The notes under the pieces are model-generated. The model was not told the DNA's origin and did not search any database. It worked only from the letters and a program-made list of their open reading frames with translations. The position numbers were made by a program, and so were the translations under genes. A stretch of DNA of 23,382 bases from Bacteroidota bacterium (GTDB lineage: Bacteria > Bacteroidota > Bacteroidia > Bacteroidales > JAAUTT01), in contig JAEYWD010000038.1 of the NCBI GenBank assembly GCA_023429135.1, positions 1 to 23,382 on the forward strand, written 5' to 3'. Within the stretch, counting starts at the first letter, position 1. Each line of letters begins with the position of its first letter. Positions 15,276-22,144 of the stretch are shown in pieces.

Positions 15276-15340
15276 TAAAAATTAAACCATGCCCTGAGGT
15301 ATTCACTCCTGTGAATTTTTTACCTCAACACATGGCTTAA
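15276..15340 (-). terminator. Long imperfect palindrome with T-tail after the 48-residue gene
   Basis: Nested inverted arms run from 15282 to 15340: TTAA, CCATG, TGAGGTA and TTCAC, around a TCCT loop, with GTGAA, TACCTCA, CATGG and TTAA on the other side. Interruptions are one 1-base mismatch, one 3-base mismatch and a 5-base bulge. Read leftward the structure is followed by TTTTT (15280-15276), as in an intrinsic terminator. It would end the transcript of the gene at 15370-15516 and insulate the glycosidase gene. Confidence 0.6.
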
Positions 15341-15369
15341 TTTCCACAATTTTTTACCAACGGAGATCT

Positions 15370-15516
15370 TTATTTCCTTGGGGTTCCGGATGTGCGTTCT
15401 CTTTCTTCAGGATTGTCGCCCGATTCCAGATCATAATCACGTCCTTCTCTCATGGATTCTTTCTCCTTCGATTTGTTAATCTTGTCAGCCTTGCTCTTAT
15501 TTTCTCTTCTTGCCAT
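15370..15516 (-). CDS. 48-residue highly charged small protein
   Basis: A short frame of 48 residues beginning MARRENKSKADKINKSK and ending ERERTSGTPRK. It has no hydrophobic segment; about half the residues are Lys, Arg, Glu or Asp, with a basic first half and a more acidic DYDLESGDNPEE stretch. It has no significant overlap with another gene, has an AT-rich leader typical of this genome, and is followed about 30 bases later by a strong terminator-like palindrome, which together support a real gene. I do not recognise the family; composition resembles small stress or ribosome-associated hydrophilic proteins, but that is only an impression. It lies divergent from the MscS gene (123-base spacer) and upstream of the glycosidase gene. 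Confidence 0.6.
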   Translation of the reverse strand: MARRENKSKADKINKSKEKESMREGRDYDLESGDNPEERERTSGTPRK

Positions 15517-15639
15517 AGTATTATGTTTTTTGGTTTATATACGAGAGGCAAAGAGCATACCATCTGCAATCTTTCAACTTTCAGTGTTCTTAATTGTTTG
15601 AAAATTGTATAGCAATCCTTATCTACAATAACTTTTCTA

Positions 15640-16719
15640 ATGGAGCAAATAAATTCGTTTTCTGAACCTTTTCAATCTTTCATTTATTATGGAATTCTTA
15701 TTGGAGGATGCTTTATTGTTGGAATGACAGCCAATTTTCTGTTTTATAAATTTTTAGAAATTTACAACCGCCGCAGAAAATCGACCGTGGTTGGCTTTAT
15801 TACTCTTTACACAAAAAAGGCTACCCATGTATTTGTGCCGCTACTGTTTGTAATGCTTTCCTTTCCCTTTCTGGAAGATCATGAATACTACCCGTTAGTC
15901 TATCGTATTGTTTACATAGCTTTCAATATTTCGTTTGCATGGCTGCTGATAAGGCTGATTTATGTTTTTACCGATTCGGTATTGGCAAAGCATAATGTAG
16001 AAATTAGTGATAACCTGTCGCACCGAAAAGTTGTAACCCAGCTCCAGTTTATCCGTCGGTTACTTATTATTCTTGTTGTGCTTATCTCAGTTTCGGCAAT
16101 CCTACTGAACTTTGAAAGTGTCAGGAAATTTGGAACCGGCATCCTTACTTCAGCCGGTATTGCGGGTATCATCATCGGCTTTGCAGCGCAACGATCGTTA
16201 GGGAACCTCTTGGCGGGCCTTCAGATTGCTTTTAGTCAGCCTATCCGTATTGACGATGTGGTAATTGTTGAAAACGAATGGGGGCGTGTGGAGGAGATTA
16301 CTTTGACTTATGTGGTGATAAAGCTCTGGGACCTTCGCCGATTGGTAGTTCCGCTGAATTATTTTATAGAAAAGCCTTTTCAGAACTGGACAAAAACATC
16401 GGCTGATATTATAGGCACGATAAGTCTTTTTTTAGATTACAGAGTTCCGATTGATGCCATGCGCGAGAAACTTGGGGCTCTTTTAAAAGATCATCCTTTA
16501 TGGGATGGGAAAACTAAAGTTTTGCAAGTGATTGGAGCTAACGACAAAGCACTTGAAATACGAGCTCTGGTAAGCGCACGAAATGCAGGTGAGGCCTGGG
16601 ATTTACGCTGCTTTGTGCGCGAAGAGTTGGTAAAATTTGTCCGGGAAAACTATCCCGAAGCTTTACCTACTTTACGTTCCGAGGTAAATGTGCTTCAACC
16701 GGAGATGAAGTTGGGTTAA
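15640..16719 (+). CDS. MscS-family mechanosensitive ion channel
   Basis: A 359-residue inner-membrane channel of the MscS family, expected to open on membrane tension and release solutes during hypo-osmotic shock. Membrane helices lie at about residues 13-38, 60-77, 88-112 and 138-157. The pore-lining helix is residues 165-195 (GTGILTSAGIAGIIIGFAAQRSLGNLLAGLQIAF), followed by the beta domain (QPIRIDDVVIVENEWGRVEEITLTYVVIKLWDLRRLVVPLNYF) and the alpha/beta tail. It is slightly longer than E. coli MscS (286 residues), with one extra N-terminal helix. It is convergent with the small secreted protein gene, with only 4 bases between stops. Confidence 0.95.
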   Translation: MEQINSFSEPFQSFIYYGILIGGCFIVGMTANFLFYKFLEIYNRRRKSTVVGFITLYTKKATHVFVPLLFVMLSFPFLEDHEYYPLVYRIVYIAFNISFAWLLIRLIYVFTDSVLAKHNVEISDNLSHRKVVTQLQFIRRLLIILVVLISVSAILLNFESVRKFGTGILTSAGIAGIIIGFAAQRSLGNLLAGLQIAFSQPIRIDDVVIVENEWGRVEEITLTYVVIKLWDLRRLVVPLNYFIEKPFQNWTKTSADIIGTISLFLDYRVPIDAMREKLGALLKDHPLWDGKTKVLQVIGANDKALEIRALVSARNAGEAWDLRCFVREELVKFVRENYPEALPTLRSEVNVLQPEMKLG

Positions 16720-16723
16720 TATT

Positions 16724-17026
16724 CTAAGGCTTTTTAACCTTTGTTTTATCTGCGGGCTGTTTTATCATTTTATCGGGCTTGGTTCCTTCCGATGTCGGAT
16801 AACTGGTACGTTTACCATCCTTAACTTTATTGCCCTCCAGTAAACTGTCTACCATGTGCTCAACCCGCTCTGAAGTGTCAATCAGAACCTTTGAATTATC
16901 CTTGGTTGCTTTTGGGTCGGTAAACTTTTTACCAGGTTGGGTAAGTGTATCAATCTGCGCATTTAGCGGAAGCCATGCTCCGGCAATTAATGCGACTGTT
17001 GCCAGGTATTTCAGTTTATTATTCAT
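16724..17026 (-). CDS. Small secreted hydrophilic protein of unknown function
   Basis: A 100-residue protein with a clear signal peptide (MNNKLKYLATVALIAGAWLPLNAQ, cleavage expected after NAQ or near it). The mature part is about 75 residues, strongly hydrophilic, rich in Lys, Asp, Thr and Pro, and likely disordered, ending in KTKVKKP. I recognise no domain. Its start overlaps the 60-residue ORF upstream by eight bases, and that ORF begins one base after the cphA stop, so the three may share a transcript. On the other side it converges on the MscS gene. Confidence 0.72.
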   Translation of the reverse strand: MNNKLKYLATVALIAGAWLPLNAQIDTLTQPGKKFTDPKATKDNSKVLIDTSERVEHMVDSLLEGNKVKDGKRTSYPTSEGTKPDKMIKQPADKTKVKKP

Positions 17027-17201
17027 TGCTTGCTTTTTTATGTTTTAAATTTTTTGAGAATATCATTCTGCAATGCTTTTTGATACAGGTTTCTGATCCT
17101 CTATCAAAAAACGCTATGTTTTCTCCAGTATAACAACTGTGCCCGATCCAATAGTTTTCTATAAGGATAAACTTTCCTTTTACTTTATTTTTGTGTTCCA
17201 T
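17019..17201 (-). CDS. Possible 60-residue protein downstream of cphA
   Basis: A frame of 60 residues beginning MEHKNKVKGKFILIENYWIG and containing three Cys, with a basic C-terminus. Its ATG begins one base after the cphA stop codon, and its 3' end overlaps the next gene by eight bases, an operon-like packing that favours coding. Against it: it is short, I recognise no family, and there is no obvious ribosome site apart from the cphA 3' end. It could instead be an untranslated spacer of 176 bases. Confidence 0.35.
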   Translation of the reverse strand: MEHKNKVKGKFILIENYWIGHSCYTGENIAFFDRGSETCIKKHCRMIFSKNLKHKKASNE

Positions 17202-17202
17202 T

Positions 17203-19890
17203 TTAGTCTAAATATTGCTGAAGTACTGGTTCCTTTTCACTGTTTGAAAGAATCCGGTCAAAAACCAGTTCTCCTGAACGAATCGATTCCTCCTCCTGTA
17301 ATTTCTTTGCAAATGCAATGCAATTTTTCACTTTATCCGAAAGGTGCACTATGAGAGAATCGGGTGTTGCATTCATAACTGCATGATGAATTGCATCCAG
17401 TTCTTCGGGAATAATTTCCACAGCGATATCAGGTCTAACATCTCTTAATCCCTCCATCAATAAGGTAATAATCTCGTCATCTTTTCGTCCTCGCTTATCA
17501 TCATCAATACGGATAATGATTTTGTCGAAAATTTCTGCCGAAGCTTTTCCAACATTAACAATATCAATATCTCTCCTGTCGCCTGCTATGGATATAATCC
17601 CCACTTTTAATGAGGCGTTGATATTCCCGATTAATTGTCCCAGCGCCTGAATGCCATGATAATTGTGAGCATAATCAATCATTAATCTGAAATTGCTGAA
17701 CTGGAAAATGTTGAGGCGCCCGGGACTGGTTTCTGCCGAGGGAACAAACGATCGTAACGCCTGGGAAATATGCAGCACAGGAATATTCTGAACGTATGCA
17801 GCAAGCACCGAAGCAAGAATGTTTTCGATCATAAACATGGCTTTCCCGCCGAAAGCAATGGGAATATTCTCTATAGATTCAATAAATAGTTTCTTCCGGT
17901 TTTTAATCAGGATAATATTGCCGTTTTCGATTACACCAGCTAAACCTCCATTGCCGCAATGCTGCAAAATACGTTCGCTTACCGGATTGGTGCTGAAAAG
18001 AGCTACATGACATTTCAACCTGCTTATCATCTGATAGGTATGGTCGTTATCTGCATTCAAAACTGCATATCCTTCGGACCTAACCGATTCGGCGACAATG
18101 GCTTTTACTTTGGCCATATCCTCTATAGTTTCAATATCTTTTAATCCAATATGATCCTCTGCAACATTGGTAACAATTCCAACATCGCACTTGTCGTATG
18201 CCAGTCCCGAACGCAATATTCCACCCCGTGCACATTCAAGTACAGCAAAATCGACGGTTTTATCGCGTAGAACCATACGAGCGCTCACAGGTCCAGTGCA
18301 ATCACCCTCTTCAATCATATGGTTGCCTATATAAACTCCTTCTGTGGTTGTTAATCCTACGTTATAGCCTGCGATTCCGGCAATGGCCGCCAACAAACGG
18401 GCAGTGGTGGTTTTCCCATTGGTTCCGGTGATGGCAATCAAAGGAATTCTTCCATCATTGTTATTGGGGAAAAGCATGTTTACAACTTGTTCACCTATCG
18501 GCCGGGGCTTCCCTTTGAAAGGATGTGTATGCATCCTGAATCCCGGGGCTGCATTTACTTCTATTACCACCCCGTTATTGGGGATGGGTCTGCAGATATC
18601 GTTGATCAGCATGTCGATTCCGCAAATATCGAGCCCTATGGTGCGTGCCGTTCGTTCCGCCACAGCGGCAATTTCGGGATGGATAAAATCAGTCACATCT
18701 TCTGAAGTTCCGCCCGAACTCATATTAGCTGTTTGTTTTACATACACCGTTTCCCCGGCCGGAAGAACCGAGTCGGGATGTAATTCCTGACTTTTCAGGA
18801 ATTCGAGTGTATGATCGTCAATTTTTATCTTGGTGAGCACTTTTTCGTGTCCGTTACCCCGGAGTGGATTTTTGTTTGCTTTGTCAATCAAGGCCCTGAT
18901 TGTTGATGTACCATCGCCTGTAACTTTTGCCGGCGACCGGTGTGCAACAGCCACCAACTTGTAGTCAATCACCAGCAACCTGTAATCGTCTCCTGTGTAG
19001 TGTTTTTCCACAATAACTTTCCGGGAGAATTTTCTTGCAAGCTGAAAGGCCTGATCGGCTTCAGCCTGTGTTTTGATGTTTGTTGAGACACCTTTACCAT
19101 GGTTGCTGTCGAGCGGCTTTATCACCAGTGGAAAGCCGACAAGCATTACTGCTTCAGGGAGCAAAATATCCTGATCGATTACAACACCTTCGGCCACTGG
19201 AATTGCAACACTTTTTAGAATACTCTTGGTAAGGGACTTATCTCCGGCAATATCAACTGCAATGTTGCTGGTGTTCCCGGTAATAGTGGCGTTGATGCGT
19301 TGCTGGTGAACACCATAGCCAAGCTGTACCAGTGAGCCGTTGTCGAGCCGAATGTGAGGTATGCCTCTAGCGGCAGCGGCGTTAACAATTGCCGAAGTAC
19401 TTGGTCCCAGGCAATATTCAGCGCATAAGGTTTTTAGCTTTTCGATATCGGCCTGAACATTGTAGTTTTTATCGTACACCAAAGCCTCAGTAATTTTGAA
19501 GGCCGACTCGGCTGCAAATACGCCTGCTTCTTCAGCTTTATATTCGAAAGCTACATTGTAAATTCCTTTTTGCTGCCCGGCTTGGCGTGTCCTTCCGAAA
19601 CCACAGTTCATTCCGGCCTGACTTTGTATTTCGAGTGCTATGTGTTCCAAAACATGCCCCATCCATGTCCCGGTTTTTACACGTTCAAAAAAGCCTCCCG
19701 GGTATCCTTCGGAACAATAATGGTTATAAAGGCCGGGGAGATTCTTCTGTAACCGGGTATAAAAACCGGGTATCTTATGGGTGGGTAATTCTTCCAGCTC
19801 CTCCAGATCGAGCCTGATAACAATAAGTTGATGCTTCCTCACCGACCAGTAATTGGGTCCGTTGAGTATATTTATGTCTAAAATTTTCAT
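17203..19890 (-). CDS. cphA: Cyanophycin synthetase
   Basis: CphA builds cyanophycin, a polymer with an aspartate backbone and arginine side groups, using two ATP per Asp-Arg unit. The 895-residue length fits CphA1. Order of domains: N-terminal domain (about 1-160), with HVLEH at residues 79-83, the HxxEH-type pattern reported for a primer-making site in other CphA1 enzymes; ATP-grasp domain (about 215-475; SNHGKGV at 262-268, VIEVNAAPGFRMHTHP at 442-457); Mur-ligase-like domain (about 480-880) with P-loop GTNGKTTT (489-496), NVAEDHIG (575-582) and DYAHNYHG (739-746). All three active-site regions look intact. It is divergent from cphB with a 174-base spacer. Cyanophycin is best known from cyanobacteria, but cphA also occurs in heterotrophs. 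Confidence 0.96.
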   Translation of the reverse strand: MKILDINILNGPNYWSVRKHQLIVIRLDLEELEELPTHKIPGFYTRLQKNLPGLYNHYCSEGYPGGFFERVKTGTWMGHVLEHIALEIQSQAGMNCGFGRTRQAGQQKGIYNVAFEYKAEEAGVFAAESAFKITEALVYDKNYNVQADIEKLKTLCAEYCLGPSTSAIVNAAAARGIPHIRLDNGSLVQLGYGVHQQRINATITGNTSNIAVDIAGDKSLTKSILKSVAIPVAEGVVIDQDILLPEAVMLVGFPLVIKPLDSNHGKGVSTNIKTQAEADQAFQLARKFSRKVIVEKHYTGDDYRLLVIDYKLVAVAHRSPAKVTGDGTSTIRALIDKANKNPLRGNGHEKVLTKIKIDDHTLEFLKSQELHPDSVLPAGETVYVKQTANMSSGGTSEDVTDFIHPEIAAVAERTARTIGLDICGIDMLINDICRPIPNNGVVIEVNAAPGFRMHTHPFKGKPRPIGEQVVNMLFPNNNDGRIPLIAITGTNGKTTTARLLAAIAGIAGYNVGLTTTEGVYIGNHMIEEGDCTGPVSARMVLRDKTVDFAVLECARGGILRSGLAYDKCDVGIVTNVAEDHIGLKDIETIEDMAKVKAIVAESVRSEGYAVLNADNDHTYQMISRLKCHVALFSTNPVSERILQHCGNGGLAGVIENGNIILIKNRKKLFIESIENIPIAFGGKAMFMIENILASVLAAYVQNIPVLHISQALRSFVPSAETSPGRLNIFQFSNFRLMIDYAHNYHGIQALGQLIGNINASLKVGIISIAGDRRDIDIVNVGKASAEIFDKIIIRIDDDKRGRKDDEIITLLMEGLRDVRPDIAVEIIPEELDAIHHAVMNATPDSLIVHLSDKVKNCIAFAKKLQEEESIRSGELVFDRILSNSEKEPVLQQYLD

Positions 19891-20064
19891 ATAAGGGTTT
19901 ATTAGTACCTGTAATGTTTTTGTTCTCTTACTAAATGAGAGAAAGGATTTGCTAAATACATGCCACGTTTGTTTAGATATTGATAATCAACTTTACATCC
20001 CACAGCAATTCAAGTGATATAATAATTGTTCGGGAGATTGGAAATAATTCAAAACACTATTTGC
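19891..20064. promoter_or_regulatory. Divergent cphA/cphB control region
   Basis: This spacer must hold the promoters of both genes. A 6-bp dyad, TTCTCT (19923-19928) and AGAGAA (19938-19943) with a 9-base spacer, lies on the cphA side and could be an operator. On the cphB side TTTACA (19992-19997) and TATAAT (20018-20023) are 20 bases apart, a possible promoter. I recognise no arginine-repressor or nitrogen-regulator box. Confidence 0.4.
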
Positions 20065-20907
20065 ATGAATATTAAAGGAGTATTGGTTGCGATAGGCGGA
20101 AACGAAGACAAAGGAACAGGAGAAGCCGCTCTTCATATCAAGGAGTTCTCTCCTAAGTTCAATACATCAGGAATTCTATATAAAATATTGACTGAGATTA
20201 AATTACCCGACTCTACTGTGGAGGTTGTAACAAGTGCATCCAGCATCCCGGAACAAGTTGGACAAAATTATATTGATGCATTCAAAAAACTTGGCTTCAC
20301 AAGGGTTGGTGTAATGAATCCTTCGAATAAGTATGAGGCAGAACTTCCACATTTACTCGACAGAATTGCCCGGGCCGGCTGTATCATGTTTTCGGGGGGC
20401 GACCAGTTCAAACTTGCCTGTGTATTGAACGATACCAAGTTTACAAAATTAATACACGACCGCTACGTTAACGACGATGTGGTTATTGCTGGCACCAGCG
20501 CAGGCGCAATGGCAATGCCCGATCAGATGATATATCCCGGATTGGCTGCCAGCAATATGCAGGAGAAAGAAGTAAAGCTGTATCAGGGACTTTCGTTGAT
20601 TTACAATGCGATGATCGACACCCATTTTCTGGTGCGGGGACGGTTCAGGCGACTGGCTGTGGCTGTGGCCAACAATCCGCACAATATAGGTATTGGACTG
20701 GAAGAAGACACCGGAATAATTATCCGGGAGGGTAATAAGGTTGAGACTATCGGATCGGGGCTTGTAACCATTCTTGATGGCCGGAACATCAGAAATCCAA
20801 ATCAGACTGTTGAAAGGGCAGATCACGATATTTTTATTGAAAATATGGTAGTACACCTTCTGCGGTCGGGAAACCATTTTACATTGAGAGGTAAAAAGAT
20901 TGCATAG
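20065..20907 (+). CDS. cphB: Cyanophycinase
   Basis: CphB is a serine peptidase of family S51 that cuts cyanophycin to beta-Asp-Arg dipeptides. The 280-residue protein has the nucleophile elbow GTSAGAM with Ser145, and His187 (DTHFLVRGRFRRL) and Glu214 (GIGLEEDTG) at exactly the spacing of the Synechocystis triad Ser132, His174, Glu201. An Asp-Gln pocket segment FSGGDQFKL precedes. No signal peptide is present, so it acts on cytoplasmic granules, unlike secreted CphE enzymes. ATG 20065 starts the family sequence MNIKGVLVAIGGNED; the frame opens earlier, at 20026. It is divergent from cphA, allowing synthesis and breakdown to be controlled from one region. Confidence 0.96.
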   Translation: MNIKGVLVAIGGNEDKGTGEAALHIKEFSPKFNTSGILYKILTEIKLPDSTVEVVTSASSIPEQVGQNYIDAFKKLGFTRVGVMNPSNKYEAELPHLLDRIARAGCIMFSGGDQFKLACVLNDTKFTKLIHDRYVNDDVVIAGTSAGAMAMPDQMIYPGLAASNMQEKEVKLYQGLSLIYNAMIDTHFLVRGRFRRLAVAVANNPHNIGIGLEEDTGIIIREGNKVETIGSGLVTILDGRNIRNPNQTVERADHDIFIENMVVHLLRSGNHFTLRGKKIA

Positions 20908-20911
20908 CCCT

Positions 20912-20928
20912 CATCCCCAGGGAGGATG
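20912..20928 (+). terminator. Weak hairpin directly after cphB
   Basis: CATCC (20912-20916) pairs with GGATG (20924-20928) around a 7-base loop, five bases past the cphB stop codon. No T-run follows, so termination here is doubtful. Confidence 0.25.
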
Positions 20929-20949
20929 TGTGAATAGTCCTTCAATCAA

Positions 20950-20998
20950 GCTGAACTTTTCTCATGAACGAAATGAGTAATTACAAATTCAGTTCAGC
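20950..20998. repeat. Nested inverted repeat downstream of cphB
   Basis: Outer arms GCTGAACT (20950-20957) and AGTTCAGC (20991-20998) enclose inner arms CTCAT (20961-20965) and ATGAG (20973-20977). The structure could fold in either strand. It lies between the convergent cphB and LD-carboxypeptidase genes. Confidence 0.6.
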
Positions 20999-21029
20999 GT
21001 TTTAGCTTATAAATTAAATTATTACGCTA

Positions 21030-21050
21030 GGCGGAATTTGCAATTCCGCC
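21030..21050. repeat. REP-like perfect palindrome between cphB and the LD-carboxypeptidase gene
   Basis: GGCGGAATT (21030-21038) and AATTCCGCC (21042-21050) form a perfect 9-bp stem with a TGC loop. There is no T-run on either side, so it looks more like a repetitive extragenic palindrome than a terminator, though it could block read-through from both convergent genes. Confidence 0.65.
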
Positions 21051-21103
21051 ATAAAATTGACTTTTTACACAGCCTCAGCATGCTCCTAAGACACGGTGAC
21101 TAT

Positions 21104-22009
21104 TTATCTATAGCTAAGCATGGCTTTCCCTTGTTCCACAACTATCTCCGCTTCTTTTCCAAGAATCAGCGGATAATTATCTTCTATATGCCCCGCGGAG
21201 AAATTAAATATCACCGGATAACTGCTGTTGCGGGTATAATCGTTAATGATTTGCAGTGCATCTTTTCCAAAAGGGATGTTATTGTCCCTCATATCGCTCA
21301 TCCCACCCACTATCAGCCCTGCCAGTTTATCAAGTTTTCCCGAAAGTTTCAAATTCATCATCATGCGGTCGATATGATACAGATATTCGTCGAGATCTTC
21401 GATAAATAAAATGCAGCCGGTTGTATCAATATCGTAGGGTGTGGCAGCCATACTGTAGAGTACCGAAAGATTTCCGCCAATCACCTTGCCCTTTGCCTTT
21501 CCTGGCCGGTTGAACGGATGCGGCTCAACTTCATAGCGTGGCAGCTCACCAAAAAGAACCGATTTCAATTTTTGCCACGATGCTGCCTCACCTTTTTCAA
21601 TACTGTAATTTACAGGCATAATGGCATGAATGGTGGGAAAATCGAGCATCACCGAAAAACAGGAATGTAAAACGGTGATATCGCTGTAACCTATAACCCA
21701 CTTGGGATATGATTTAAAACCATCAAAGTTCAAACCACCGATAATCCGGATGGTTCCATAACCGCCCCGTGCACAGATAATGGCATTCACTTCCGGGTCA
21801 TCCAGCATTTCCTGAAGATCGTGCCGTCGCTGTTCATCGCTTCCGGCAAACTGATTGTCGTCGGCAAAAAGGTTTTTCCCTAATTTTACCTTTAATCCCC
21901 ACGATATAAATAAATCAACTGCCGGTTGTAACGCCTCCCTCGAAATTTTTCTTGAAGGAGCAATAATTCCAATGGTATCGCCTGGTTTTATAAAAGGAGC
22001 CTGCTGCAT
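21104..22009 (-). CDS. ldcA: LD-carboxypeptidase (peptidase family S66)
   Basis: A 301-residue serine peptidase of family S66 that removes the terminal D-Ala from tetrapeptide stems during murein recycling. The catalytic triad is visible: Ser109 in WVIGYSDIT, Glu204 in LFIEDLDEY and His274 in FSAGHIEDNYP. The N-terminal KPGDTIGIIAPS (residues 8-19) and the ICARGGYGTIRII block (78-90) are family hallmarks. No signal peptide is present, in agreement with cytoplasmic recycling. Some S66 members act on other peptides (microcin C immunity, MccF), so the substrate is inferred. It is divergent from metG across a spacer that holds a heptamer repeat, and convergent with cphB. Confidence 0.93.
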   Translation of the reverse strand: MQQAPFIKPGDTIGIIAPSRKISREALQPAVDLFISWGLKVKLGKNLFADDNQFAGSDEQRRHDLQEMLDDPEVNAIICARGGYGTIRIIGGLNFDGFKSYPKWVIGYSDITVLHSCFSVMLDFPTIHAIMPVNYSIEKGEAASWQKLKSVLFGELPRYEVEPHPFNRPGKAKGKVIGGNLSVLYSMAATPYDIDTTGCILFIEDLDEYLYHIDRMMMNLKLSGKLDKLAGLIVGGMSDMRDNNIPFGKDALQIINDYTRNSSYPVIFNFSAGHIEDNYPLILGKEAEIVVEQGKAMLSYR

Positions 22010-22061
22010 GAATCAAACTGTTTGATTGCCGTAAAAATAAAGGTTTTCTTTGGAATTTGGC

Positions 22062-22096
22062 CATCGACCATGGACTAAAAGCTATGGACTATTCAC
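22062..22096. repeat. Degenerate heptameric repeat upstream of metG
   Basis: In phase 7-mers: CATCGAC, CATGGAC, TAAAAGC (degenerate), TATGGAC, TATTCAC (degenerate). It is related to the four-unit array at 10757-10784. A 12-base inverted match (TGTGAATAGTCC) to its right part occurs at 20929-20940 downstream of cphB. Confidence 0.75.
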
Positions 22097-22115
22097 ATCA
22101 TAACCCCATTTCAAC

Positions 22116-22123
22116 TATATTTG
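22116..22123 (+). promoter_or_regulatory. Promoter -7 element for metG
   Basis: TATATTTG fits TAnnTTTG and lies 21 bases before ATG 22145. No good TTTG is found 19-21 bases upstream. It sits about 20 bases after the heptamer repeat. Confidence 0.48.
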
Positions 22124-22144
22124 CAATCTTATTCCATACGAAAC

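Noticed and set aside
17203..19890. cphA as a plain Mur ligase or CphA2
   Set aside because: It has the N domain, ATP-grasp and Mur-ligase domains at the full CphA1 length, and cphB is adjacent.
19891..20064. Riboswitch or arginine-repressor box between cphA and cphB
   Set aside because: I found no recognisable riboswitch core and no ArgR-like palindrome; only a short 6-bp dyad is visible.
20449..20877. 142-residue minus-strand frame within cphB
   Set aside because: It overlaps the catalytic region of a clear cyanophycinase and shows no family features.
21038..21409. 123-residue plus-strand frame over the end of the LD-carboxypeptidase gene
   Set aside because: It mostly shadows the conserved C-terminal part of the S66 peptidase, and begins inside the REP-like palindrome.
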